Origin: an uncultured Selenomonadales bacterium
GTDB taxonomy: Bacteria > Bacillota > Negativicutes > Selenomonadales > Selenomonadaceae
NCBI GenBank assembly: GCA_937877655.1
Contig: CALFJC010000013.1
Location: 1-47,110 of the forward strand
Direction of reading: 5' to 3'
DNA: 47,110 nt
A model generated the notes under the pieces. The model made no database searches. It saw nothing but the letters and a program-made list of their open reading frames with translations, and was not told the origin of the DNA. Each line of letters opens with the position of its first letter. Within the stretch, counting starts at the first letter, position 1. Positions 22,947-32,062 of the stretch are shown here, one piece after another. Position numbers and translations under genes: made by a program.

Positions 22947-25900
22947 TTATTTCTGCCGCTTGATTGAAATGCGGACGGCGGAAGGTTCCTTGCCTGCCGT
23001 GCGTTGCGAAATAATTTCTTGAAATTTTTTTCGGAAGGAAAGTTCATCAAGCGGCGGCAGATTTTCCAATTCACGAATCAAATCTTCGGCGTCAATAATT
23101 ATCGGCGAATAATGTTTCAGCAAATCCTTGACGCTTGCGACAAAAAAATTTTCGACATAATCGGGCAATTTTTCATCGGACAAGAAATTTTGAATGGCGC
23201 GCTGTTGTCGTTCGTTTAAAAATTCCATGTTCGATTGAATCAGCGGGTCGTTGAGAGTGTCCAGCAAAACTTTTTCCCATTCGCGCAACAATTCTTGCGG
23301 ACGTTTTTCAAGGCGTTCAAGTTCTTCGTGAACGTCGGAGCCGCGCTCGCTCAATCGATAGTTGCAATGCGGACAAGTCGTTTGCCGCTCCAAATCTTCC
23401 GCTTTAAGTTCGGGACAAGTTTGCAAATCGGAAAGTTCCTCTTGAAGTTCGGAAAATTTTGCGTCGGAAAAAATTCCAATGCGGCTTAAAGTTCGCAGGT
23501 TGGCAATTTCTCTGCCGGAAATAATTTTTCCCTTGCGTTGCGATTCTTCAAAGTTCAGACGATTGGCGGCGTGATTTTTAAGATAAAGTTCAATGTAATG
23601 CGCCTTGAATTTTGCAAGCTCTTCACAAACTTTTTGCGCGGAAGTTGTACCTTTTTGACGGCTGAGAATAAGTTGACGTTGGACGCGGAAATTTCTTTTG
23701 ACAAGCGCAAGTTCATCTTTCAGCGACTCGACGGGCTCGATATTCGCGACGTAAGAAATTGCCTCAAGGCAACCTGCGCGGAAGGCGTCGAACTCCTTAA
23801 CGAAATTCAACAGCTTAAGATTTTCTGCAAGGGCATCAAGTTTTTCGTCGGAGAGATTGAAATTTTTAAGCTTGGCGGGCGTGTTGAACTTGACGCGGTA
23901 ATTTCCGAACTCGTTACGAATTTTTTCGCAAGCAATTTTCATGTCGCGAATTTTATCGGAATTGGCGAGCGACTCTCCCCACAAAAAGAAATTTCCGGAC
24001 AAAAAATGATCTGCGCGGGCGGCGTCGTTGGAAAGAGTTTGCGCCTTCTCCAAAAGTTTTTCTACAGCGGCTTCTTTGTCGTTTTGAATCAGCGCGGGAT
24101 TGAGCGACAGGATTTTGAAAAGTTTAATCAGCGAATCGAGCGGCAACTTTGCGGGGCGCGAAAGATATTTGAACTCCATCAAGTCGGCGCGATTGATTGA
24201 CGGCAGGCGTTGTTCCAAATTTGCGGCGGTCAATCTTGAATCGTCGTCGAAAATTATTTCCGCGAAGCCGCCGTAAACCATCGACAGAAAAATTATCGGC
24301 GTGAGATCGAACGGGATTTTAAATTTCTTGTCGACTTTCCAAGTGCCGCGCTCCTCAAAAAGTTCGGAGTAATTGAGCACGCCTTGCGCCGAAAGATTTT
24401 TTACAAGGTCGATATAATATTTTGCGAACGGAGAATTTTCGGGACGAATTTTATCGCCGTCAAGGATTTTGAAACTGCGCAGAAATGCGGCGGTCGATTG
24501 AGTTTTTTTGCCGGCGAAAGTTTTATGCGCCTCGTCCGTTATCGCCTTCAAATTTTCTCGCGTGATTTTAATTTCCATGACGGGGAAGTCGGGATAAATT
24601 TTTTTGAAATAATTTTCCAAGCAGAGAGCCGCCGCCAAGTCGAGCGTGTCGCCAAAAGTTTCGTCAGGTTTTGAACAGCCGCGCAGAATTTCAATCAGCC
24701 GTTGCATTTTTCCGTTGTATTCGGCACTGAACGCGAGAATTTTTTTATCGTTAAGCAAACGGATTAAATTTGTGTGCAAGCCGTCTGCTTTTTCCAGATA
24801 AGCCGTTCGATCTTTGCCGTCACTCATGCGTTCAAGTTCGCGGGCGGCGGCGTAAAGCTTAAGTTTTTTCTCAAAATCTTCGTCAGGCTTGAAATAAAAA
24901 TAAACTTCGTCGTCCAAAGATTTTGGCGGCTGATAATTTTTCCCGAACGGCGGCAGGAAATGGACATAAAAATCCCGCGCAGGTTGTGCGGTACTTCGAT
25001 CTTCGGGCAAGCCGAGAAACAAATAACCTTCGCGGAAAATTTTGTGCGAATGCCAAATCAAATCATGTTCATAAATTTTGAAGCCTTCAACATACGGTTG
25101 CTTAGTCCAACTCATTGCGTCGAGAATCAGCCGATAAAAATATTGATTCAAATCGTCAACCGCCACGAGCGACGCCTTTTGCTTAATTTTTTCGTCGTAG
25201 TCGATAGTTTTATCCACGTCGATAAAAAATTGTCCGTTGTCTTCGTTGCGGACGATAAATTGTCCCGAAACGGTTTTGATAATGTCGTTTAAAGCAGCGC
25301 GAACAATTCCGAGCAAAAAATCTGCGTTGCGTTCAGGCATTTGCAGATAAAGACAGAGATCATCTTTCAAATTTTCTGCCGTCAAGCCGAATCGGGCGTC
25401 GAGTCCGTTGGTTGTGAGTCGGTGAACACTCAACGCGTAAATAATTTTTATGGCGAGCGGTTTATAAAAAGGCTTGCCGAAAGAGCGATTGACAATTTCT
25501 TCGAGCGTGCCCGACGCCTCAACGACGCGCCCAATCGTCTCTTGGTTTTTGGAAAAAATATTTGACTTAACCGCCTTCCAATAATCGTCAAAGGAAATAA
25601 TTCCCGGCGAATCGGGCGGAACTTCGGAGTCGAAAATATCTTTAATCGCCAGCGAAATATTTTTCAGGACGTGGCGATTTTCAATCAGCCAAATTTTATT
25701 GAACACGTCGATATAGGCGGGGTGAATCGGAAAAAGTTCAACGAATTCCTCAAGCCGCGCCGCCATGCCGGAATACAGCCCGCAAAATTTTTCCAAGTGC
25801 TCGCGGATAAATTTTTTCTGCGCGGGATTTTTTTTCAAAATCCTTTCGGAGACAACGTAACTTGTGGCGTCCTTCGTGATGATGACTTGAGTAAAACGGT

Positions 25901-26615
25901 CGCTGACGTGTTGAAGTGTGCTTGAGACAAAACTGAAGCGCGGGTTGTCGAAAATTTTTTCTTGAACGCCGAAAATAATTCGGAGTTTGGATTTGGAACA
26001 CATTTCGCTTAAGTCGCGCAAAAATTCCAAGTCGCGAACAATTTGTCGTTCGTCGCGTGTGGAAAGGTAGGAAAAAAATTCATCGACAACAAGAAAATAG
26101 CCGCGATTGGGATATTTTTTCTCGAAAGCGTTGATTGTCTCGCCAATGAGTTTTTTATTGCTCGTGACTTTATCGAAGTCGGGCTTGTCGATAAAAATTC
26201 CTCGCGCCGAAAAATCTTCATGAATCTCGGCAAAAATAATTTCGCGCAGAGGAACTGTCACGCCGCCGCCTATTTCCAAACGCAGAACTTCAAATTTCCC
26301 CGCGACGGGCTCCATGCTCGCGGCGAAGTTTTTATTTTTTAAGAGCGGCAAATTATTTTTGTCATTGGCGACGGCGGAGATAACGGACATCAAATGAGAT
26401 TTTCCCGTGCCGTAATTTCCGACGACAAGAATTCCTTTGCTCTCTACGTTGTCAAATTTCAGTTGGTCGACAACCGCCGCTTTTAAAATCGCCGCCGTTT
26501 TATCGGACATGACATAACTGCGGACGTATTCGCGGCTTTTGAGTTTATCGTCCGCCGACTTCAACTGAATCACATCTTCTATCGGCTGAAAATCTATCAG
26601 CTCGGAATATTTCAT
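22947..26615 (-). CDS. DUF6079 (BrxC/PglY-like) P-loop ATPase
   Basis: Giant ATPase of 1222 residues. The start MKYSELIDFQPIEDVIQL and Walker A GNYGTGKSHLM (about 66-76) match the DUF6079 family, related in layout to BrxC/PglY of BREX phage-exclusion systems. Walker B is FLVVDEFFSYL (about 174-184). After the ATPase core come several hundred helical residues, a zinc-like CPHC near the C-terminus and a basic end (RISIKRQK). It lies 14 bases after the DUF262 gene and upstream of the methyltransferase. In related loci this ATPase accompanies a DNA methyltransferase and nucleases; no PglZ, BrxB, BrxL or helicase is seen here. Its job, sensing or remodelling phage DNA, is inferred from family and context. 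Confidence 0.85.
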   Translation of the reverse strand: MKYSELIDFQPIEDVIQLKSADDKLKSREYVRSYVMSDKTAAILKAAVVDQLKFDNVESKGILVVGNYGTGKSHLMSVISAVANDKNNLPLLKNKNFAASMEPVAGKFEVLRLEIGGGVTVPLREIIFAEIHEDFSARGIFIDKPDFDKVTSNKKLIGETINAFEKKYPNRGYFLVVDEFFSYLSTRDERQIVRDLEFLRDLSEMCSKSKLRIIFGVQEKIFDNPRFSFVSSTLQHVSDRFTQVIITKDATSYVVSERILKKNPAQKKFIREHLEKFCGLYSGMAARLEEFVELFPIHPAYIDVFNKIWLIENRHVLKNISLAIKDIFDSEVPPDSPGIISFDDYWKAVKSNIFSKNQETIGRVVEASGTLEEIVNRSFGKPFYKPLAIKIIYALSVHRLTTNGLDARFGLTAENLKDDLCLYLQMPERNADFLLGIVRAALNDIIKTVSGQFIVRNEDNGQFFIDVDKTIDYDEKIKQKASLVAVDDLNQYFYRLILDAMSWTKQPYVEGFKIYEHDLIWHSHKIFREGYLFLGLPEDRSTAQPARDFYVHFLPPFGKNYQPPKSLDDEVYFYFKPDEDFEKKLKLYAAARELERMSDGKDRTAYLEKADGLHTNLIRLLNDKKILAFSAEYNGKMQRLIEILRGCSKPDETFGDTLDLAAALCLENYFKKIYPDFPVMEIKITRENLKAITDEAHKTFAGKKTQSTAAFLRSFKILDGDKIRPENSPFAKYYIDLVKNLSAQGVLNYSELFEERGTWKVDKKFKIPFDLTPIIFLSMVYGGFAEIIFDDDSRLTAANLEQRLPSINRADLMEFKYLSRPAKLPLDSLIKLFKILSLNPALIQNDKEAAVEKLLEKAQTLSNDAARADHFLSGNFFLWGESLANSDKIRDMKIACEKIRNEFGNYRVKFNTPAKLKNFNLSDEKLDALAENLKLLNFVKEFDAFRAGCLEAISYVANIEPVESLKDELALVKRNFRVQRQLILSRQKGTTSAQKVCEELAKFKAHYIELYLKNHAANRLNFEESQRKGKIISGREIANLRTLSRIGIFSDAKFSELQEELSDLQTCPELKAEDLERQTTCPHCNYRLSERGSDVHEELERLEKRPQELLREWEKVLLDTLNDPLIQSNMEFLNERQQRAIQNFLSDEKLPDYVENFFVASVKDLLKHYSPIIIDAEDLIRELENLPPLDELSFRKKFQEIISQRTAGKEPSAVRISIKRQK

Positions 26616-26629
26616 TTGTCAACCACCTT

Positions 26630-28366
26630 TCAAAGGAGCAAATCATTTCCGCGCAGATATTCAATGAAGGCGTCGAAAATTTTTTCATTGCGGGCGAGAA
26701 TGTCATTTTCCGTAAAATCGTCGTGAGTTTCGGCAAGCTTGCGCAGTTCGAGATTAAAAGTGCCGTGTTTGGATTTTCCGTCGCCGAGATAAAAAATTTT
26801 TTTGTCGACAAGCCGATAATCCGCCGCCCGAATGTTTATGCCCTTTTCGAGCAGTGATTTGTTGCCCAAAAAATCCAGTGCGGCAGGATTTTTCAGCAGA
26901 TGATGAAGTTCCTGCCTTTTTTTCGGCAAAATGTGTTCGATTTGCAATTCAACGCCGAGCGGCGGCAATTCCTGCGCGGGATTTTGAAAAGTCTGCCACG
27001 CCAGCATTGCGCGAGTTATAGATTTTGTATTGCTGAATTTCATCTCGTTAAGTCGACTGCGAACAAGACTGCCCTTTTGTCGATACTGTTCAAATTCAAT
27101 CGGTTCACCGTTATAAATATTTTTAAACTCCAAAAGGAACGGGCGACGAATAGTTTGTTTGCCGAAATCCAAAACTCCGTTAAGCAAAATCAAAGCCGTA
27201 ATTTTGTCCAAGAATCGGCAAAAGTCTTTCTCGTCAAGTTCACGCCAACTCATAAAGTACAGCGAAACAACATAACTCCATACGCTGTAGGGTGAATAGC
27301 TCAGCACGTAAAGTTTTTTCATAACTTGCGGCGAAAATCTTTCGTTGCGAGTGTTGACATCACTCCAAAAATTCGCAAGCGTTTCCAAATCCGCAAAAAC
27401 CTCTTTGTCGCGCAAAATCTCATAATTATTCTCGGCGTAAAAATCTCGCATGTCGGAAAAAGTTTCGCTTATGCGCCGATTTTGTTCGACTGCCTTTTTC
27501 GTCTTGGCGTAATACATATACCGCCTGAACAAATCGTCGACCGGCGTGCCTCTGCGCGGATGAAAATTTTTATTGCAGAGTGCCTCAAGCTCTTTCCAAC
27601 GCTTAATGAATTTTTCTTTAGCTTGTCTGCCGTCTCGCGAGAAAAATTTATAAAACTGCGCCTTGAAAATGTCGGCGTCCGAAAGAGGCATGCCTCTATC
27701 ATTGAGCGTCGTAAAAATTCTGAGCGCGGTATTCTGATTGTCCGCCTCAATCGGCAGGAGAATGCAGTTGTTCAAAATTCGCATGGGCAAATATGAAAAA
27801 TCATCTGGATTATCGTTTTTAAAAGCCGCAATCCATTTCGTGAACAGCTGATAATTGACGCTGTAATTGCTCGTATTCTTAGCTGTCGATTCGCCCGTCT
27901 CCAAAATTTTTTTGAACTCGACAATGTCTTCGTCGGAGGCGACTTCGGATTTCAATTTAAGACTCGTCTTGTCGACGTTCCCGAATTCATCACCGTTCCA
28001 AATGCATTTTCCTATGCTCGCCAAAATATTTTCCTTGTTCTTGCAGTCGATACCTTCAAACGCCGCGTAAAAAGCGCGGAGCATGAGCAAGAAAGTTATA
28101 AGCCGCTGTTGCCCGTCAATAACTTCATTTTCGTAGTAATCATTTTGAAAAGTTAAAATCGTTCCGAGAAAATATCTGTCATTGCCGGCGTTAAAAGCGT
28201 GGTCGAGCGGAAAAGCAAAGGATAAAATATCGTCCCAAAGCGTTTCGCATTGCTCACGCTCCCATGAATACGGTCGCTGATAATCTGGAATTAAAAATTT
28301 CGGTTTGTTGGGATCGTTAAGGATTTGGCTGATAGTTTTTTGTTCGGCGTTGAGTTGCTTTGCCAT
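26630..28366 (-). CDS. DUF262/DUF1524 (GmrSD-like) nuclease
   Basis: Single-chain GmrSD-type protein, 578 residues. The N-terminal DUF262 (ParB-like, NTP-using) domain has FLIPDYQRPYSW (about 24-35) and the DGQQR motif (84-88). The C-terminal DUF1524 HNH-like domain has QIEHILPKK and then LDFLGNKSLL. GmrSD enzymes cut modified phage DNA (type IV restriction) and BrxU, a BREX accessory, belongs to the same class. The start ATG at 28366 follows AAGGAG that overlaps the fprA stop, so it is transcribed with fprA. Pairing with a methyltransferase is notable, because a type IV nuclease must spare the host's own methyl marks. Confidence 0.87.
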   Translation of the reverse strand: MAKQLNAEQKTISQILNDPNKPKFLIPDYQRPYSWEREQCETLWDDILSFAFPLDHAFNAGNDRYFLGTILTFQNDYYENEVIDGQQRLITFLLMLRAFYAAFEGIDCKNKENILASIGKCIWNGDEFGNVDKTSLKLKSEVASDEDIVEFKKILETGESTAKNTSNYSVNYQLFTKWIAAFKNDNPDDFSYLPMRILNNCILLPIEADNQNTALRIFTTLNDRGMPLSDADIFKAQFYKFFSRDGRQAKEKFIKRWKELEALCNKNFHPRRGTPVDDLFRRYMYYAKTKKAVEQNRRISETFSDMRDFYAENNYEILRDKEVFADLETLANFWSDVNTRNERFSPQVMKKLYVLSYSPYSVWSYVVSLYFMSWRELDEKDFCRFLDKITALILLNGVLDFGKQTIRRPFLLEFKNIYNGEPIEFEQYRQKGSLVRSRLNEMKFSNTKSITRAMLAWQTFQNPAQELPPLGVELQIEHILPKKRQELHHLLKNPAALDFLGNKSLLEKGINIRAADYRLVDKKIFYLGDGKSKHGTFNLELRKLAETHDDFTENDILARNEKIFDAFIEYLRGNDLLL

Positions 28367-28378
28367 TAAAATTTCTCC

Positions 28379-29554
28379 TTAAAGATTGAGCGCAAGAATT
28401 TTTTCTGTAATTTCTTCGAGTTGTGCTGTTGTCGGGAGATTTTGAACGCGAATTTTATCCGAAATAATTTCAATGCCCGCCGCCTTAAGTTCATCTTCGA
28501 CGTAGCCGATACTTTGTCCGCCCCAACCGTAAGAGCCGAACGCAAAACCTTTATGATTCTGCGGGCGCAAGCCTTTCAAGTAGCAAAGGAACGCGGCGAT
28601 TGTCGGCATCATCTGATTGTTAATCGTAGGCGAGCCGACAGCCAGATATTTGCTCGTGAAAATGTCCGTGACAATGTCGGAAAGCGGAGTGGCTTTGATG
28701 TCGTAAAACGCGGCGGGAATTTTTCTTTTCGCAAAAGCTTCCGTGATTGTCTGCGCCAAAATTTCTGTCGAATGCCACATTGAATCAAAAACGATAACCG
28801 CCCGCTCCTCGACTTCGCCCGCGCTCCATTTTTTGTAGCAGTCAAGAATTTTATCGATATTTTTTCTCCAAATGACGCCGTGCCCCGTCGCAATCATTTT
28901 AATTTCCAAGCCGCCCAGAGCTTTAAGCGCGATTTGTGCCTGTTTGCCGAACGGCATTAAAATATTCGCGTAATACTTCTTCGCCTCGAATAAAATCGTT
29001 TCCAAATCGTTTTCGTCATCAAAGCGAAGCGAAGTCGCCAAATGTTCGCCGAAGGCATCATTGGAAAATAAAATTTTTTCTTCGGGACAATAAGTAACCA
29101 TCGAGTCGGGCCAATGGAGCATGGGCGTCGGAACAAATTTCAAAGTGCGCTTGCCGATAGAAATTTCATCGCCCGCCTTGACAGGTTTATAATTCAATTT
29201 GCCGTAACGATTTGTCAAACCTTTCAAGCCGTTGGGATTTGTCGTAAAAATTTCGGCGTTGGGAGCGAGTGCCGCAATTTCTTTCAACGCGCCGGAATGA
29301 TCGGGCTCGACGTGGCTGGAGACGATAATTTCAATCTGCGCGGGATCGATAACGGAAGAAATTCTGGCGAGCAATTCGTCCTTGAAATTAATCTTCGCCG
29401 TGTCAATCAGAGTAATTTTTTCGTCAAGAATCAGATAAGCATTGTAAGTGGAGCCGCGAGAAGTTTCGTAGCCGTGAAAATTTCTCATGCTCCAATCGAC
29501 CGCGCCGACCCAAAAAATATTTTCGCTGATTTGAATTGCCTTGCAGTTGTTCAT
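28379..29554 (-). CDS. fprA: Flavodiiron protein (A-type flavoprotein)
   Basis: Reduces O2 to water and/or NO to N2O, protecting anaerobes. The N-terminal metallo-beta-lactamase domain has all diiron ligands: H-V-E-P-D-H in SSHVEPDHSG, H of MLHWPDS, D of SNDAFGEH and H of ATGHGVIW. The C-terminal flavodoxin domain binds FMN (VFDSMWHSTE, GSPTINNQ, GSYGWGGQS). The 391 residues are the minimal class A form with no rubredoxin extension. A divergent promoter region with a dyad lies upstream. Unusually, three defence-like genes follow 12 bases after its stop and could be driven by its promoter. Confidence 0.95.
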   Translation of the reverse strand: MNNCKAIQISENIFWVGAVDWSMRNFHGYETSRGSTYNAYLILDEKITLIDTAKINFKDELLARISSVIDPAQIEIIVSSHVEPDHSGALKEIAALAPNAEIFTTNPNGLKGLTNRYGKLNYKPVKAGDEISIGKRTLKFVPTPMLHWPDSMVTYCPEEKILFSNDAFGEHLATSLRFDDENDLETILFEAKKYYANILMPFGKQAQIALKALGGLEIKMIATGHGVIWRKNIDKILDCYKKWSAGEVEERAVIVFDSMWHSTEILAQTITEAFAKRKIPAAFYDIKATPLSDIVTDIFTSKYLAVGSPTINNQMMPTIAAFLCYLKGLRPQNHKGFAFGSYGWGGQSIGYVEDELKAAGIEIISDKIRVQNLPTTAQLEEITEKILALNL

Positions 29555-29594
29555 TTTAAAAATCCTCCCAAAAATTTTTTGTCAATCTTATCAC

Positions 29595-29636
29595 AGACGC
29601 CGCGTCTTTACAAACCGCGCAGATTTTTGTTACAAT
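29595..29636. promoter_or_regulatory. Divergent fprA/STAS promoter region with operator-like dyad
   Basis: Plus strand: TTTACA (29607-29612), 18 bases, TACAAT (29631-29636). Minus strand: TTGTAA (29612-29607), 17 bases, TAAGAT with an extended TG before it, near 29589-29584. The two -35 boxes occupy the same bases. The fprA spacer holds a perfect dyad AGACGC-C-GCGTCT (29595-29607), a likely repressor site. A CCGCGCAG motif lies in the plus-strand spacer. Confidence 0.55.
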
Positions 29637-29667
29637 CAAAGAAAATTTTTGAAGGGAGAATTTTTTC

Positions 29668-29991
29668 ATGGAGATAAAAAAAATTGCCGATGGCTCGGCA
29701 GTAACGATTCAGCTTATCGGGCGACTCGATGCAGTCACCGCGCTTGAGTTCGATAAATCTTTGAAACTCGACGGCATAACCGACTTGACGATTGATCTTG
29801 CCGAACTCGAATATATTTCTTCGGCGGGCTTGCGCATGTTGCTTAAAACTCAAAAGAAAATGGACAGGCAGGGCTCGATGAGAATCAAAAATATCCGCGA
29901 AAATGTCCGCGAAGTTTTGGACATGACGGGCTTCAGCAATTTCCTTACGATTGAGGAAGATAAAAAAGCAAAATTCTCCGTGAGCTTTTGA
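29668..29991 (+). CDS. STAS-domain anti-sigma factor antagonist-like protein
   Basis: Single STAS domain of 107 residues, SpoIIAA/RsbV-like. It shows the family pattern of strands and the conserved loop LEYISSAGLRMLL, whose serine is the usual phosphorylation site. In relatives the unphosphorylated form binds an anti-sigma kinase and frees a sigma factor. No kinase or sigma gene is adjacent. It begins the plus-strand unit opposite fprA and is followed nine bases later by an unknown 109-residue gene, which may be its partner. A GAAGGGAG site precedes the ATG. Confidence 0.88.
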   Translation: MEIKKIADGSAVTIQLIGRLDAVTALEFDKSLKLDGITDLTIDLAELEYISSAGLRMLLKTQKKMDRQGSMRIKNIRENVREVLDMTGFSNFLTIEEDKKAKFSVSF

Positions 29992-30000
29992 GGTGGCGAC

Positions 30001-30330
30001 ATGATTAAGAATTTGGATTTTGAAAATTTGTTTTTGCGCTCGAAAGTTGCAATTCCGTTCGTCGAAGACAATAATTTTCTGCCCGAAAAAGTTTTTGTCG
30101 ACGGAATTTTTCCCGCCGGTACCGTGTTCAAATTTTTGGAGCCCGTTTGCAGTAAAAAAATAAATGCGTTCGGCGACCAAGTCAACGATTATTCTCATGC
30201 GGCGTCGCTCCTTTTCAGCAACAAGTTCAACGGCGCGGCTCCCGACGAAGACGAATACACCGTTATTTTCCACGTCGATTTAAGCGCACTTTTTCTTTTG
30301 ACGGATCCGATTGATGCGCAATTCAATTAG
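30001..30330 (+). CDS. Unknown 109-aa protein downstream of the STAS gene
   Basis: Not recognised. The protein is soluble and mixed alpha/beta, with segments IPFVEDNNFLPEKVFVDGIFPAG and EDEYTVIFHVDLSALFLL. GAGGTGGCG lies before the ATG, overlapping the STAS stop, so the two are probably translated together. The TAG stop is part of a heptamer tandem repeat. It could serve in the same signalling switch as the STAS protein, but that is only context. Confidence 0.6.
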   Translation: MIKNLDFENLFLRSKVAIPFVEDNNFLPEKVFVDGIFPAGTVFKFLEPVCSKKINAFGDQVNDYSHAASLLFSNKFNGAAPDEDEYTVIFHVDLSALFLLTDPIDAQFN

Positions 30331-30352
30331 GAATTAGGAATGAGGAATTAGG
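30325..30352. repeat. Heptamer tandem repeat (AATTAGG)
   Basis: Four units: AATTAGG, AATTAGG, AATGAGG, AATTAGG. It starts at the stop codon of the 109-residue gene. Same family as 14154-14184 in reverse orientation. Confidence 0.7.
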
Positions 30353-30355
30353 AAT

Positions 30356-30396
30356 TAAAAACTCTGCAGGTTTTTAAAACCGACGGAGTTTTTATT
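30356..30396 (+). terminator. Imperfect intrinsic terminator
   Basis: AAAACTC and GGTTTT on the left pair with AAAACC and GAGTTTT on the right, with a mismatched core, followed by TTTATTTTAC. It separates the STAS unit from the phase-variable gene. Confidence 0.5.
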
Positions 30397-30464
30397 TTAC
30401 GGCATGAAAAATCGGTACTTCGACGTAAAACAACTTAAAGAAAAAATTTTGGAGTGATGTTAAA

Positions 30465-31944
30465 TTGGAAGGATTTTCCATAGATTACTTGCGCAAGGAG
30501 ATGGAGCAGTTCAGCCTTTCTTCGTTGCAACCTCCTCTTAACGCCAAAGCGGAACTTGCGGCAGAAAAAAATATCTATGCTTCTGCCGATGAATTGACAG
30601 AAAAATTAACTTCGGGATCTTTCTCCGTTAAAATCGATGATGTTGACTTTGAATGTTTCTGTCACATTGGCGAGAAGAATAATATCCCCCCCCCCGCGCC
30701 ATCTTTATGTCTTTTACGCTTCAGCACGTACTCGCACTGATCCGTCACCTAAGTCTCCGCATTTTTCACGTTGGTCATATTATTCAATGACGGATCCAAT
30801 GAGCAGCGCGTTGCTTTGTATTGATGATCCCATGATACAAGAATACGAAGCGGAAGATTTTGTTCTGGGGTGGTTTTACGGCACAAAGGAAAAAAGTTAT
30901 ATTCGGCTCTCGCTGGAGATCGTTCAGGCGGTTTTACGAAATCTCAATCTCACACAGGACAAGGTAATTTTTTTTGGCTCAAGCAGCGGCGGCTATGCCG
31001 GGATATACGCTGCCTCAATGTTGAATGGTTCATTAGCCGTTGGCATCAATCCGCAGATTTACATTCAGCAATGGATGTATACAAAAGAGTTTGAGAAAAT
31101 AACCGGAATTGATTTACAAACAAAAGATGAACTTCGCAGAAATGATTTGGTGAGTCTGATTAAGGAAAATCCCTCGAAGTATGTCATATTGTTCAACGCC
31201 ATGAGCAATGTGGATTTGCGTTCTCAGCTTGAACCGTTCTGCAAAGATATGGAAATATCTCCGCATTACGGTTTGACGAAAAAAGATAATGTTTTGTTGT
31301 GGATTTATTATGCAAAGGGGACGAACAGCCCGCATAACGCCTTCGAGACACGTAATATCTTTCTTGCGATTGACTCCATTGCGAAAAGATTTTATGCAGA
31401 CGAATCGCCCGAAAAAATGCAAAGTTTGGCTGTTTTCATCAACAGATGCTGGGAAGAATATTACGATTTGAGATTTAAGATATATCAATCCGAGATGCCC
31501 GGAGAATACAATCAATCAATTAACCCTGAAACATTTGTCATGTATCTTATGAGTTTAGCCAGAATTGACATAAAATTGAAGGGGAGCGAAGTCAATTTAA
31601 AAGTTACGCCTTCCGACAAAAATACTCTGGTCTCAAAACCTTCTTGGTTTCAAAAAGACGGCGAAGGCTATGTCATTACGTCCTATAAGAAAAATCTTAA
31701 GCTTCGTTTGGAGACTGTCGGCGAAGGTGAACTGATAATTTATTTGAAAGGGATGTACGTTTTAAATCCAAAAGAAAAAGGGGCTATTCCTTATTGGGTT
31801 GATTACACAAGTTTTAAATTAGACGGAACAGAACAGTTGGAAGAGATCAAAACTCAATGGCATAACGCGCCGTACACTTTAAGCAGAAAAGTATCGGGCA
31901 AAAAAACATTCAATGCAGAAATATCGTGGCAACCACATATGTAA
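30465..31944 (+). pseudogene. Alpha/beta-hydrolase-like protein interrupted by a C10 tract (probable phase-OFF allele)
   Basis: A frame starting at TTG 30465 (MEGFSIDYL) behind GGAGTGA runs to a stop at 30740. A second frame, open well upstream of 30740, carries the rest to 31944. The crossover is a run of ten C (30686-30695). With nine C the reading is continuous (GEKNNIPPPRHLYVFY), giving about 492 residues. The downstream part holds a nucleophile elbow FFGSSSGGYAGIYAA and LALGWFYGT-like text, as in serine-hydrolase-fold proteins linked to surface glycans or accessory secretion. The C-terminal part is beta-rich. The rest of the frame is undamaged, so this looks like reversible switching and not decay. 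Function: probably surface modification, unproven. Confidence 0.75.
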
Positions 31945-32020
31945 TTTTTTTCCGATATTATCAAATGAAAATGTGTACGAAAGACAAGAGTGTTTAGCAT
32001 TCGATAAAAATTTGAAGAAC

Positions 32021-32062
32021 AAAAAACCCGCGAGGCTTTGAAAACTTCGCGGGAAATTTTTT
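32021..32062. terminator. Bidirectional terminator
   Basis: CCCGCGA (32027-32033) pairs with TCGCGGG (32047-32053), flanked by A-run on the left and T-run on the right, between convergent genes. Confidence 0.8.

Noticed and set aside
23538..24200. Plus-strand open frame of 220 codons opposite the ATPase
   Set aside because: Antisense shadow of the DUF6079 gene; no ribosome site and no neighbouring plus-strand genes.
30465..30740. A separate 91-residue gene upstream of the hydrolase-like gene
   Set aside because: Its last 17 codons arise only after the C10 tract; shifting the frame at the tract gives one continuous protein, so it is better read as the 5' part of a switched-off gene.
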